A stretch of DNA of 64,000 nucleotides from Sugiyamaella lignohabitans (Eukaryota; Ascomycota; Dipodascomycetes; Dipodascales; Trichomonascaceae). This document shows, piece after piece, positions 20,904 to 32,742 of the stretch; the stretch's first letter is position 1, and every line of letters starts with the position of its first letter. The notes beneath the pieces are model-generated. The model made no database searches. It worked only from the letters and a program-made list of their open reading frames with translations, and had not been told where the DNA came from. Location of the stretch: assembly GCF_001640025.1 (NCBI RefSeq), contig NC_031674.1:4092001-4156000 (forward strand), in the 5' to 3' direction. The translations under genes were made by a program, and so were the position numbers.

Positions 20904-22526
20904 ATGCCGGCTCTAACCAACTTTCATTTAACAATTTTAGTCTTTGTATTTCTCTCAAGCTCTGTCTTTTTTTGCTTCAGTGTGTCTCTACCAACTGCAT
21001 TGTCATCTTCAGATATGGGTTGGTTTCACCATAGTCATCATGGCAGCCAAGAGCAACAAGGCGCTAACCCACCCCCTCCTGGCCAATTTACTTATCAAAC
21101 GCCGGAGCAGGCCCAGGCTCAAGCACATGGAATCCAAGTCCCTTCCCAATTTTCGGAGCAACAGCAGTTCAATCCAAATCTCCGTTACCAAAACGCATAT
21201 GGCCAAACCCCAGGCGTAGCGTCTGGACAAGCATCAAACTACGAAGGATCATCGGACCCACCACCTACTTTGCCCTCTCCTTTTAGACAAAGTAGTTATA
21301 ATTCGACCAACTCCTCGAGCCCTTTGCCGTCTATTCCTAATTCTCCACAGCAAAGGAAGTTCAAGACTGTTCTCTATTTCTGTAACTGGGCTATCTATGG
21401 AAGGAAGCATTTTCCCAGCGACATTCCAGTGGACAGGCTAACACATATACTGTATGCATTTTCAAACGTTAATGCTACAACTGGTGAGGTTATCCTTAGT
21501 GATAAATGGGCTGATACTGATTGTTCCGCGACTAGGTTCAGGGAGACTAATGGTGGTGGTTGTTTTGGTGAGTTTTATAGGATCAAAATGAAAAATCGTA
21601 ACTTACGAATTCTCTTGTCAATTGGTGGTTGGACTTACTCCAATGATTTGGGTTTAGGGGTTAACACCCACGAAAAACGTCAAAACTTTGTCAAGACGGC
21701 TGTCACTCTACTTCGTGACTTGGCATTGGATGGGTTAGATATTGATTGGGAGTATCCTACCAACGATGAACAAGCACAAAACTATGTTGAATTATTAAGG
21801 CTGCTGAGATTAGAGTTAGACTCCGAAGCAATTCGTAGCGGTTTGCCTCGAGGCCAGTTTGACTTATCCATTGCTGCTCCCGCTGGTCCAGAACAAACGA
21901 AGATACTGAGAATAAGTGAGATGGACCAGTATCTTTCTTTTTGGAATCTCATGACTTATGACTTTAGTGGCTCCTGGTCACAGACCGCCTACTTCCACAG
22001 TAACCTGTACTCAAGCGAAATATCTGGTAATAGGGCCGTGGAAACGTATATCAATCAGGGAGTTGCTCCGAATAAAATTATCCTTGGTATGCCTGTATAT
22101 GGCAGAGGTTTTGCTAATACTAATGGAGTAGGTGCTCCTTTCTCTGGAGTACCACAGGGGACTTGGGAAAACGGTGTACTTGACTACAAGGTTCTGCCTC
22201 TTCCAAATACTACTGAGCATGTTGACAAAGATGCAATTAGTGCATACTGTTATGATCCTAAATCCAAGACCTTGATTGTATATGACAACCCTGAAACTTC
22301 TCGCCTCAAGGCACAATATGTTATTTCCAAGGGCCTAGGGGGTGGCATGTGGTGGGAATCTAGTGCCGATTTCCCAATTGACCAACCTCGATCTTTAATA
22401 GCCAACTTTACTAACACTTTAGGTGTACAAAACATCGAAAAAACATATACAAACAATCTCAACCTGCCAGAAGAATACCGTCGCAACCTAGGAATAAGCT
22501 CTATTGAATCACCAGCAGGGAAGTAG
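20904..22526 (+). CDS. GH18 chitinase (class V, Cts2/Cht4-like)
   Basis: Hydrolyses beta-1,4-GlcNAc chains of chitin. The GH18 barrel spans about residues 150-500: first strand TVLYFCNWAIYG, substrate-strand LRILLSIGGWTYS, catalytic motif DGLDIDWEYP with Asp276, Asp279, Asp281 and acid Glu283, then MTYDFSGSW, GMPVYGRGF and GGGMWWESSAD. The arrangement resembles the sporulation-type Cts2/Cht4 chitinases more than the GPI/Ser-rich Cts1 type; no chitin-binding domain is seen. Residues 38-145 are Gln/Pro-rich. The start is uncertain. The ATG at 20904 gives a hydrophobic N-terminus (about residues 9-31) that could be a signal peptide. However, that stretch is encoded by a C/T-rich tract, and the ATG at 21015 (MGWFHHSHHGSQ) would give a 503-residue protein without one. 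Confidence 0.88.
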   Translation: MPALTNFHLTILVFVFLSSSVFFCFSVSLPTALSSSDMGWFHHSHHGSQEQQGANPPPPGQFTYQTPEQAQAQAHGIQVPSQFSEQQQFNPNLRYQNAYGQTPGVASGQASNYEGSSDPPPTLPSPFRQSSYNSTNSSSPLPSIPNSPQQRKFKTVLYFCNWAIYGRKHFPSDIPVDRLTHILYAFSNVNATTGEVILSDKWADTDCSATRFRETNGGGCFGEFYRIKMKNRNLRILLSIGGWTYSNDLGLGVNTHEKRQNFVKTAVTLLRDLALDGLDIDWEYPTNDEQAQNYVELLRLLRLELDSEAIRSGLPRGQFDLSIAAPAGPEQTKILRISEMDQYLSFWNLMTYDFSGSWSQTAYFHSNLYSSEISGNRAVETYINQGVAPNKIILGMPVYGRGFANTNGVGAPFSGVPQGTWENGVLDYKVLPLPNTTEHVDKDAISAYCYDPKSKTLIVYDNPETSRLKAQYVISKGLGGGMWWESSADFPIDQPRSLIANFTNTLGVQNIEKTYTNNLNLPEEYRRNLGISSIESPAGK

Positions 22527-24108
22527 GGCATTATTGTACTGAATATATAATAGCTATGTTGATTCGTATACAATTAATTGAAATACTTTAATTACGGTCC
22601 AAACTCATCGAATTTCTCAACTTCTGAATTAATCATGCCCAGATATTAGTCCTATTCCTACCTGAATTTTCCCTCGGTGAAATGACAAAGGAACTCAGAA
22701 ATTAGAGGCATACTCTAAAACCAAGATGAACTATGAAGCGCAGCTCCATCAAAGCTGAGAAATCCTTGCCATTTGATCATAAGGCAGATCTAACACCACT
22801 CAGTAACAACAGTGTGTCGGTTTGCCTGGATCATTCTGTATAATCTGACCCAATAATACCGTCGACAAATAGTCACTCGTAAGGATAACTAGTACCAATA
22901 GCGGGGTGATCGACGAGGTGATGGCAGAGATCCGCGGATCTGCGAGAAAACTTTAAATTGCTTTTTATGCATACAAAAGCAATTAATAAGCCAATCATAT
23001 GTCAAAATGTAGGAGCGTGCCTGAGATGGTACGTTATAAGATCTTTGTACCTAAGGTCAGAAAAGACGTTGCCCCGTAAGTACCGTTGGCAAGAGCCACG
23101 GCCCCATACCCTTTCAAACTATGGTTAAAATCTATCACAAAAATGGTAGGAAGATGGAAGATCGAGATGTTGATAATAGTGGCACTACGTGGATCGTGCA
23201 TCAGCCATATAAAAACTTAAAATGTTATTTGAGATTAGATTTATGTGCACAATCTATTTAACTCGAACTTTTAGCAAGATATTGTGGGGTCTGTTGAGCA
23301 GATAGATGAGACAATACGACAGGAAAAAATCAACGATGATCTGGGTGTCTCTTACTAATTTACGATTGATGACTCTTGGACCGTTCTCAAAACCATTACA
23401 AGCATATAAAGTCACAAGCAAGTTCAGCAGTTCAGTTAGATGCCTGGCTTCTCCCTGAAGTTCTTTAATAGTCATCAACGCTTCCCATTTACTGATTTTC
23501 TTCTTATCAATAATGATACCCTATACACTAAAATTATGTGACGATTCTGCTATTAAATTAGTGTGTCGCGGCAAGTTCCTGCTCTTCCGCGCACTTCGTT
23601 AATGATCACAACTTCAAAGCTACATATTACCGTTTAACTTCCTACCAATAATTATACCCATGTACAACTAAAAAGATGATACTTCTTCTCTTAGACTATT
23701 GTGCTGAGTAGGCACAATTAATACGCTTTGCTTCATCCATAACACCTGGTCAGCTGTGGATTGAATTATCTCTAAATCTTCGTCCTTGCTTAGCATCCAT
23801 CAAATAATGCACCCTAGATAACCTTAAGAAATGGTCGACATACCAATTAATTAGAAGAGTTCTATGACACCTGTGATACTAGGAAGACGCAAGCGACTGA
23901 AAAAAATATTAGGTGTGAGGTGTTTCTAACATGTGTTTGTATGTTAGCCCAGCTGGTGTTAAGATAGAGAAGTTGAGGGTGGTAACAAGAATACCTGTTC
24001 TATCTTCTAGTAAAGCTGCTTGACCCAAATTCTAACACTATGAGAAGTTGGGAGTTCACTACTAAACTAACTACTACCGGTGTATTATAGATAGACGTGA
24101 CCTAAAAA

Positions 24109-24125
24109 ATTAATACCATATTAAT
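24109..24125. repeat. 17-bp perfect AT dyad in the gene desert
   Basis: ATTAATA, spacer CCA, TATTAAT: 7-bp arms are exact reverse complements. Dyads of this size are a feature of Yarrowia centromere loci, but a 7-bp inverted repeat is also expected by chance in several kilobases of AT-rich DNA. Confidence 0.35.
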
Positions 24126-26288
24126 CAACATATCCTTGTGTTAGGAGGTTTATCTTTGAGGTCCTACAGCATATAGCATACCGTGTCAAACTTATAATAC
24201 ACCTGCTCGTCTCTTGACTTCTTCACCACATTGAACTCTCAGGCGCTGGAAACGAAATCTGTTGATATGATATTCCTCACATAAGTTTCCCTGGTTAGGG
24301 ATCACAACACTTCTCCTTCCCCTCCCCATGCCAAGACTGAAGATATTGCCGGCAAGTATATGGCTCTTGACCTAGGTTTAAATGCATTTAGCTAAAGGTC
24401 TGATAATTTAATACAATGTGGAAGGTTACGGGGTAACGAATAGGATGATAATCCGATGCATTCCGTAGGTAAGTCGCGTTCCGAAAATAACTGCAGAACC
24501 TTAAACTGATATAAATCTCCCGTGAGGACATTTACTAAGCTTTGACAGTCATATAAACTTCAACTATCAACTGAATTGGCTTCAATAGCCATGTTGGGCT
24601 ATTCGGTATGATGGCGCCAATTCGCGCCCTTTGAGATATGACATAGAATTCATCACATTAGCTCTAGTAAATTATAGTATAGACTCATTCTTACCACATA
24701 TTTTGTAGTAGGTATTCAATTATTTGCGATTCCTAGGTACATAGGTTATAATGATGCATCGGAAAAGGTTCCCACATCGTGTTACACCGCAAGGAATTAA
24801 GTGCTAGAGAAATCTATTCAATGTCTCAACTGCTTAGTGAGGTAACGGTCATATTCGATGCGAGGACAGGCCATGTGCCTAGCATGCTGAACAGTCTGTA
24901 AAAGTGGTTGGTAGGGTAGAATACTTTGCCGCGCAGGAACGCCGATAGCTACCATGCTTCTTATTTCGTTTAACTCCGCTAAATACGCAACAATTGAAGT
25001 CATGACTGGTTGTTAAAAATTTAGCAGAACAAAGGGCTATATAGATTAATATATACTAATTTAAAACCTGGATTTCAATTTCGGCTTCAAAAACAGCAAT
25101 TCGGGTACTGCAGGCAAGGGATGAGTACTGTGCATATCACGATATTTTGTATTCGACCCTGAGATGAAATTAGTTTTAGTCTTCAAAACAATTCTCTAAT
25201 CTACTAATTTTTGTATGACCGCAAATGAGTACCCATGTTTGCTAACTTGGACTTAATCGGTAACTGGTGCATATCATTTAAATATACCAATTCCTCATTA
25301 CAATACCCATCTTCCATATTTTTATTTGGCACTCAGACAGTTCGCTCACACCATATAAATTAAAACAGCCCCAATTATATGGCTCTGAAGGACTCTTTCA
25401 ATGGTTGAGTCTAGTAATGGAAATGGAACTAGTTTGCACTCATAACTCAGATTATTTTACCTTGTATCGACTGCCCTCCTCATAACCTGTTTAGTATTTC
25501 GAAATCCGACTTCTGAAGGCAACTTCTAAGACAAGTTCTTCATCCAATCCTAGTCATATTATGTTAGAAACAACTATTATGTTCTATGGCAAACTGGGTC
25601 TATTGTCGTCCAAATAGGGCTCTTACAAATGCCTACCAAACTTCAATTTCCGACTTCAAACTCTTCATTGGACAACAGTTTTACTCTTTCCCACGAAAAT
25701 TCGTTTTTGGCCAGGGTGAATAACTAATTTCTTGGCTCAAAGTGATACTCAGGGAGTCAAATAAGTTCCTCTTTAGAATGATCGGGTGGGCAAGTCCTTG
25801 TGTCTAGGCTTCGAATCTAACCTTAACGCGTAATTTAGATGCTTTAATGTGTTGCAATAGTACCGGAAAAGACGGCTTTCAGATCATTTTGTCAGATTAT
25901 AGTTATAGATCTGTTTTAATTGGAACTTATGAACATACACGCGTACTAAGGGAGTCCCTCAGTGTACTCACAATGTATTTCAGTAGCTGTTTATTCCAGT
26001 TCCTTGGACACATTCTCTGTCAGAGTAATATGGAACCTGAGCTTTTGCCCTTGTACTTGGTAGTGACTATAAATCTAGGTATTGCTCATGGTTTAGTTTC
26101 TCCTGGTTTATTTATAGCTGGTAGTGGTTCTACTAAATGATAAAATGATATGGATGAGCTTGCGGGTCAGATTAGTTATATTCACATGGTTGTGGTCAAG
26201 CTAAATTTTATATTATTTATCAAAATATGATTGATATTCTGGTTGCTCGTGTGAAGTGAGGACTAATCAATAAGAGAGAGTTTATTTA

Positions 26289-26312
26289 TATATTTTTCTA
26301 TATATTTTTCTA
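26289..26312. repeat. Two tandem copies of TATATTTTTCTA
   Basis: Exact 12-base unit repeated twice inside the gene desert, in an AT-rich context that could act as an easily unwound element. Confidence 0.8.
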
Positions 26313-28217
26313 TAAGTCAAGAAACTTAGGTTCATAACTATCTCTTTAATTGTTCGTATAAGTGAAGTCACATCTCGACCATCCCAACTGGAACCAGAGC
26401 CAATCTCGCCAGTAATCTCAACCACCACATAGTCTGTAGACATCTTATACCATACTACCTACAGAATGTTCTTAACTGCTCTTGCTAACTTACGCAATCC
26501 TTGGCACCTTGGTTATTTCACCGCTGCTTCATGGTCTCACTGTAGTACAGCACGGGTCTGAACAAAAATCTCACTTACCGGTCTGCAAAAACCTGTACCT
26601 GGTTAATGTGCCGGATTCCAAGGAACACCACATTAGTGGAAGTTCGCTCAAAGAAATAACTAAGATTTGTTACTTGACAACCGCTCAGTAGCAAACTCTG
26701 CTGTTGTGGATACATGGAAAAGGAGAATTGAGTGTGGGTGTTCGTGCGAAAGATACACACTCAAGCATGTGGTATAAGCTGATATTCGGTCGGGAAGGTT
26801 ACAATTTGTACCTTTGTTCTTTTGCCCTTTATAGAGAGGGTTGGAGTTTGTGAGCCGGTTTATTTAATGGAGACATTCAAGCGAGAGAGCTTTTCAGCGA
26901 TATATCGGTTAGTTTAGTGCACCTTATGCTAGAGCTTCCTCGGGCTGTCGGACCTGAAGTGTTGCTAGAATAACTAGTCCAATACATCAGTTAACACTAG
27001 AGTCAGAGAATAGTTGTCTTAGTTTCTTTTGGTGACAACGTGTGGCCCTAACATTTGTTTCGGGTCCGTAATAACTAATTGATGCACGGACAGATGCGAG
27101 CTCTTTATTTACTTGTCTTCCATCTATACGTAATCCGGACAACCAACCAGCAGCTGATCTTAACACAGGTGCGATGTGTCGTTTGACACGAGAAACTTCA
27201 CAGTACTGCATAACAATGACAAGTTATAATCTGCAAAAATTAGTTCTTTATCAGTTCCCAAAGCTGAGCCAGATAGATACCTATTGGATTTAGTAGAGCT
27301 TGGATATTTAGTCACAAATGAAGGAGAACTATGGATTTGAAATGAACACCTCTTTTCTGTCTTATTTTCGAAGAAAATTTTCTAGTACCCTGTCATTAGA
27401 CCATGTGCTGCCCAACTAGAACGTGATATAATATAGAGCTATAGAAAACCCTACATTAATTTGTTTACCTTTTATTCAGACCAAGCTCACTGGGGTAGGC
27501 AAGGCATATTTGGCTCTTTATATAAAAGTTAAAATCATTATTTTAATTTTGCTAGAGCCTACTAGCTATGTCAGTTACTAAGCCAAGTCTATCGTCAGAG
27601 TACTGCTAACCTCATAGATTTTCTGAATCTAAACCACGTTAAAAGCTACCTTGGTGTAATTCCACTGAGTTTTACAAGGATTATACTGCCCACGGAAGAA
27701 CAAAATTTATTGACTAATATATTTATATCAATAAACAAGCTATCGTCAATTGGTTTCGATAGTATAAAGATAGTTCCGAAGATTCAGACGCACCTCAGTA
27801 CAGGTCGCATATTATGTCTGCATAAGTAGATGCATACAACAGCCACAGTTTTGCAGCACTTGGTCGCAAAAAGTAAATTGAACGACCCTACCCCCCTCCA
27901 AAAGCTTCGCTTGACACCTCGTGCTACATATAAACGGCTATGGGCACACGACCGCACATTCAAACCTGTGCATACAGCCAGCTGCACGGGCATACAGTGG
28001 TCAGCTAGTAGCAGTAACAGGCGAGCTAAATCGGCAAGGCCAATGACACACATACAAGTTGCAAGGGGGTCTTTTTCGGACGGACTTTAAAACGGGTTTA
28101 TTTTCACCTTTTTTTTGATACTCGATTTCCTTCTTCCAAATTTCGCGACATTTGCAAGGTGTACAGCAATTCTTCCTCGACTTGTTACTGTACCACTATA
28201 GCTACAGCGGAGAGGCT

Positions 28218-28227
28218 GAAAACGTGC
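28218..28227 (-). promoter_or_regulatory. Candidate Pho4 site upstream of PHO81
   Basis: The minus strand reads GCACGTTTTC, containing GCACGTTTT, one of the two classic Pho4 binding consensus forms (as in PHO5 UASp1). It lies about 270 bp upstream of the PHO81 ATG. In S. cerevisiae PHO81 is itself induced by Pho4 in a positive loop, so the site fits. Confidence 0.55.
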
Positions 28228-28494
28228 TTAGTATTCCCAGCGCGATAAATTAAGTTTGGCGGCAGTTTGAAAAACGCTGGCTGGCAGGCTCATTGGCGAT
28301 ACAGCACCAATAGACTGAAGGCCTCCACGCCCATTCATTTGTTATAACAGCAATACAAAATAGAATAAGATACTGGAGTGAAACAACATCAATATCCAGA
28401 TTTGCTCATCTCCCGTCATCGATAGGGACTGGACTTAAACACTCCCCCCTGTTTCAGAAGCGATAGATAGTTTGTCGGGTGACTGGTGGCTGAG

Positions 28495-31400
28495 ATGAAG
28501 TATGGAAAGTATCTGGCCAAGCGCCAGCTGGATTTGCCAGAGTACTCGCATTATTTCATAAATTACAAAGCTTTGAAGAAGGTATGAATTTTTGCTGTGA
28601 TCAATATGAGTGAACGCAAGCTCGCTCCCGTAGAGTGTAACTAACGAATTATAGCTTATCAAATCGCTTTCTGTGCCTACGAAGGCCGGCGGTACCCCTG
28701 GCAGAGAAATAGAAAAGAGCCTACAAGACAACAAGGCAACTTTCTTCTTCCAACTAGAAAGAGAGCTGGAGAAGGTCAATAGCTTTTACCTACAAAAAGA
28801 GGCCGAACTGAAGGTGCGTATGAACATATTATGTGAGAAGAAACAGGCTGCGTATAAAGCGGGGGCTCTATCATCAAAATCATCAGTAACATATATTTCC
28901 TTATATGAAGGGTTTCAAAGGTTTCGTAAGGATTTAGAACGGTTGGAACAATTCATTGAGCTAAATGGAACTGGATTTTCGAAAGTACTGAAGAAGTGGG
29001 ATAAACGCTCCAAGAGTCACACCAAAGAGCTGTACCTGTCGCGAGCTGTTGATGTCCAGCCTGTATTCCACAGAGAGGAGCTAGCCAACTTTTCAGATGT
29101 AGCTAGCTCCAGTCTGATAGAGCTGGAAGCTTGGTCTGATGGTGATAATGTATTATTTGAAGAACAGCCCGGACAAGCATTAGATGTTAAGGACTTGCCA
29201 GGTGGATTAAGAGAACACGATGATCTATATAGAGAGTTTGTGCAGGCGACATCAACTTTGAAGCACAACAATGAGGTACAGGTGGAAGAGTTTGTTACCG
29301 ATTTTGTTCACAAGCTCCAGCAAACAAAAGATGCAAAAGAAAGACTAACAAGGATTTTTCTGCTGGCCATTTCATCTGAAGCTGACAATCTTGCTTTGGC
29401 AGCTTTGTACAAGTCCGGGTTTGTCGATATCCACGCAGTAGACGAGTTCTCTGGAAAGACGTGTCTTCATAGAGCTGCTGCCACGGATAATAGGAGAGAT
29501 CTGATCAATCTGGCACTCTCGCAGAACGTAGATGTCAGTATATCTGACGTTTACGGCAAAACTGCCTTGCACTATGCATGTTTAAACAATAGAAGAGAGC
29601 TCATTGCACCATTGCTCAAGCATGGTGCTGATATCGACGCTCTTGACAAGGATAATTTCTCTCCATTGTTACTCTCAATCGTACATAATTTTGCTGGATG
29701 TGTTGAAGACCTCGTGAATGCTGGAGCCAAACTTAAAGTTGACTCAGAAAAGGACTATATACCATTGAATTTAGCCTGTCAGTATGGCAATTATGACATT
29801 GTCAAGATCCTATTGGACAAGAATCCGACCGTCATCTCTGCTGATGTTGAAGGCTTATATCCTATTCATGTGGTGGCGAGAGCTGGTTTATATAAGCTGG
29901 TGCCATTATTGAAATCATACAATATAGACATGAATGAGCTGGATAAGTTAAATCAGTGGACCGCACTTTGTTATGCGGCCAGCGAGGGACATTATAGAAC
30001 TGTCCGAGCACTTTTAGATGCTGGTGCTGATCCGACACTCCATGATGATAATGGATTTAGTGCGCTGTATCATGCCGCCTGGGAAGGTAGAGCAAGATGT
30101 ACCTGGGAGTTGTCGCGAAACTTGTCTGGAGTGGTCGATACCTCGCGTAACGTTCATGGACCAGGCAATGATCAGTCTGGCTCTAATATTGAAGATACTC
30201 TAAATGATATGGAATTGTCCGAATCTACAGAATTGGATGTAATTCCTGATCTGTCGCTTCCTCCCCCTATTATTCCCCTTCAGCGATACGGTCACAATTT
30301 CTTGGATAACAAGAAAATTATTCTTCAATTGCTTTTCGATCCTTCAGCCAAACCTATCAACTTTCACAAGGATGAGGATGCCTTACCGGCTGGTAGATTG
30401 ACTATTTCTACAAGAAATAGTTCTGATTTCATCCCCAGAAGCATAATTTTACCTATTTCAGACAACGATAGAGTGGTCACTTTTCAGGTGGAATCATTAG
30501 ATACGTTTGCAATTGATTTTGAAGTTTTTTCGACGTTCGGAACTAGAGTCATTGCCAAGACCTCTGTTTTGCCTTATGTGTTTAATGAAAACAAAAATAA
30601 CGGCAGCGAACACAGTTGCAGATTGCCAATGTTTGATGTACGTTTGAAGCCTGTCGGTGATTTGTCATTTAAATTCCAGATTGTACGCCCGTTCAGTGGT
30701 AAGCCACTTGAGATCACGAAATATGATACCTATTGGAAGTCGACTAGTCAAGTTGAGTCTCAACAACCACATCAATCGGTACAAGCAATGTCATTTGTTA
30801 CAGCATCCTCCTTATCTGGTTCCTACAGCCAAGTGTCAGTTTGCTTAACTAAAGACTTTCATCCTGTCGTTTCAGACTCGTGGAGTATACTGGTGAATGG
30901 TATTGAGATTCCTATAGGCAATATTACTTTGGAAAACCTGTTACGGCTTCAATCTAGTGGAGATTTTGCTTTGTCATTGGATGAGATCTATGCTACTTTG
31001 TCAACACTAACTGACGCAAGACAATTGCATTCGGTAATCAAGGGGCGTGCAATCCCATTAAAGGATATCTTGGCCAAACTACCTATTCCAATTAAGCTCA
31101 ATATTTGTGTCTTGTATCCTACTTCACTAGAAGTGTCGCTTTCTAACTTTGGTCTTCCTGCGTTTGCCGAAGTTAACGCATATGTTGATCACATTCTTAC
31201 CATTCTGTTTGACCATGCTAGAGAGATACGTAAGGTGTCGGCTGATCCTGTCACTGGAGTTGGAATCTGTCGATCCCTGATATTCTCCTCCGCTAATCCT
31301 GACGTCTGTGCCGTGCTCAATTGGAAACAACCTAACTATCCCGTATTCTTTTACATGACAGGTTTTGATACATCTGGCAAACAGTACCGTAGTGCTCATG

Positions 31401-31666
31401 GATTCCCTATCGAGGGCGGCGAAGACCGGAGATGTGTTAGTATGAAGGATGCTACTAATTTTGCAGCTAATAATAACCTTCTTGGAATCATATGTAGTTC
31501 TGAGCTGCTGACGCTAGTGCCTAGTCTCGTACCCTCTGTTCGTGCAGCTGGATTGGTTCTGGTGTCAGACCTGAATGACACGAATGTGGATATACAAGCA
31601 CAGGATGGTGTCGATGGTGTCCGCACTCATGATGTTCTCATATTTAAACAGACAATTGACATGTAA
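28495..31666 (+). CDS. PHO81: Pho81, CDK inhibitor of phosphate signalling, one intron
   Basis: Inhibits the Pho80-Pho85 cyclin-CDK under phosphate limitation, allowing Pho4 to enter the nucleus. Exons 28495-28581 and 28655-31666 join to 1032 residues. The intron (73 nt) has donor GTATGA, branch ACTAAC and acceptor TTATAG. Splicing rebuilds the SPX start MKYGKYLAKRQLDLPEYSHY plus INYKALKK-LIKSLS; without exon 1 the SPX domain would lack its first helix. SPX covers roughly residues 1-200, six or so ankyrin repeats about 270-515 (GKTCLHRAAA, GKTALHYACLNNRRELI, QWTALCYAASEGHYRTV), and a C-terminal glycerophosphodiesterase-like region is degenerate, as is known for Pho81. Slightly shorter than the S. 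cerevisiae protein (about 1178). Confidence 0.95.
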
Positions 31667-31883
31667 TTGCAATACATCTTTATTCATATAAGAGCTCTTG
31701 AAAGCTGGTTTTTGTTTGTAGTCTTTTAGGCGTCTTGGGTGGCGATATTGTTTTAGTCACTCTGTAAACAGTTGCTTCACATTGGTCTCATCCAGGGCTA
31801 AATCGCATGAAGCATAAATCTTAGAACAGTGGAATTAGTAGCAAAAATAATATATTAAATAAGTCATAAAAAATCGAATCCTA

Positions 31884-32441
31884 TTACATCAAATTGAAAT
31901 CATCTATCTCGTTACGATATTTCATGATATTTCTCTTGATCTTGCTCGAGTCTACCCAGGTTACAAAATCCTCCATATTTCTAGTTACTAGAAATGCAGA
32001 ATCTGTGACAACCTGAGGGCCCACTCGCACATGGCCCTGTTCAACGAACTGGGTAGCTTCTGAAATGTTTTGAGCCATACGCAGTCTGCACATTACAACA
32101 GGCAGCCGCCTTCTACAGAAAGCAGAAACAGTCACTTTATTTTCTAGGTCAGAAACTTTGGGTTTGCCAGTTGGTGGGAAAATACCCATATTAAATAGCT
32201 TTTCGAGAAGAAGTTCTTCGTGCTTGAGACGGACAGGATCATGGGAATGTAACTGGGAGAGCTTGTGTGCCAGTTGACGGATATTACCGCATATTTTATT
32301 GTATTTGACATAATCATCTCTGTTCTGAATATGGTACATTCTCATGACTTGGGCATCTCTATGGCCGCCATCTTCTTTCCAGTCGAGAAAATCTACCTTT
32401 TTTAGCAATTTCTGCTCATGGTGTTTCAGTTTTCGAACCAT
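31884..32441 (-). CDS. IMP3: U3 snoRNP protein Imp3
   Basis: Part of the small-subunit processome; promotes U3 snoRNA pairing with the pre-rRNA during 18S maturation in the nucleolus. 185 residues, matching the family (about 183). It starts [20 protein letters not shown] and continues with REEQ-like [20 protein letters not shown]-terminal S4 RNA-binding domain (about residues 108-160: [19 protein letters not shown] and [11 protein letters not shown]) is clear. The start is the ATG at 32441: the frame stays open to 32624, but the extra 61 residues are hydrophobic, unconserved and best read as promoter. It is divergent from MRPL6 and converges with PHO81. Confidence 0.95.
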   Translation of the reverse strand: MVRKLKHHEQKLLKKVDFLDWKEDGGHRDAQVMRMYHIQNRDDYVKYNKICGNIRQLAHKLSQLHSHDPVRLKHEELLLEKLFNMGIFPPTGKPKVSDLENKVTVSAFCRRRLPVVMCRLRMAQNISEATQFVEQGHVRVGPQVVTDSAFLVTRNMEDFVTWVDSSKIKRNIMKYRNEIDDFNLM

Positions 32442-32742
32442 TATGAGTTGTTTTAGAAGAGAGATCCAAATGAAATACAATAGACTCTTATAAATACTTT
32501 TGCCAAAGCAAATAAATGAATAAATAAATAGTGTGTAGATAGATTCTCTCGTTCGCAAACCTACTGACAAAATATATTTTTGTGATCTGTGCATATCACC
32601 CATATAGGGTTTACACCCTAACATCGATCACCAAATTTCATCCCTCAAATTTCAGCTTCACGCTCGGGGCATGAAAATCCAGAAGCGAAGAGGTATAGTT
32701 GGAGCACTCTTGAGAGTCCAAACTGAAACATAAAGGTACCCC
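32442..32742. promoter_or_regulatory. Bidirectional IMP3/MRPL6 promoter with AAATTTCA repeats and CCCTAA
   Basis: 301 bp shared by a ribosome-biogenesis gene and a mitochondrial ribosomal gene. It holds two nearby copies of AAATTTCA (about 32634-32656; TGAAATTT on the IMP3 strand), similar to the rRNA-processing element. It also has a telomere-like CCCTAA at 32616-32621, 175 bp before the IMP3 start. Factor assignments are inferred. Confidence 0.5.

Larger units (their letters stand above)
22527..28494. other. 6 kb gene desert between the chitinase and PHO81
   Basis: The longest gene-free stretch here, nearly 6 kb. Frames are all under 100 codons, unlike any family I know and scattered in all six frames. 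No tRNA with a proper B box, LTR or transposase remnant was found. Composition is mixed: hand counts of sample rows gave about 30-45% GC. Small structures are a 17-base dyad ATTAATA-CCA-TATTAAT at 24109-24125 and a 12-base tandem repeat at 26289-26312. The last few hundred bases are the PHO81 promoter. Candidate roles are a short regional centromere, an origin or decayed sequence; none is proved. Confidence 0.5.

Noticed and set aside
25805..25822. tRNA B-box-like GGCTTCGAATC
   Set aside because: The position before TTCGA is C instead of G, no A box or cloverleaf stem is found at the proper distance.
22527..28494. Retrotransposon or LTR remnant in the gene desert
   Set aside because: No long direct repeats, reverse-transcriptase or integrase motifs found by reading all six frames.
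32442..32624. 61-residue hydrophobic extension of IMP3
   Set aside because: Imp3 is normally about 183 residues and starts MVRKLKH; the extension falls in the promoter.
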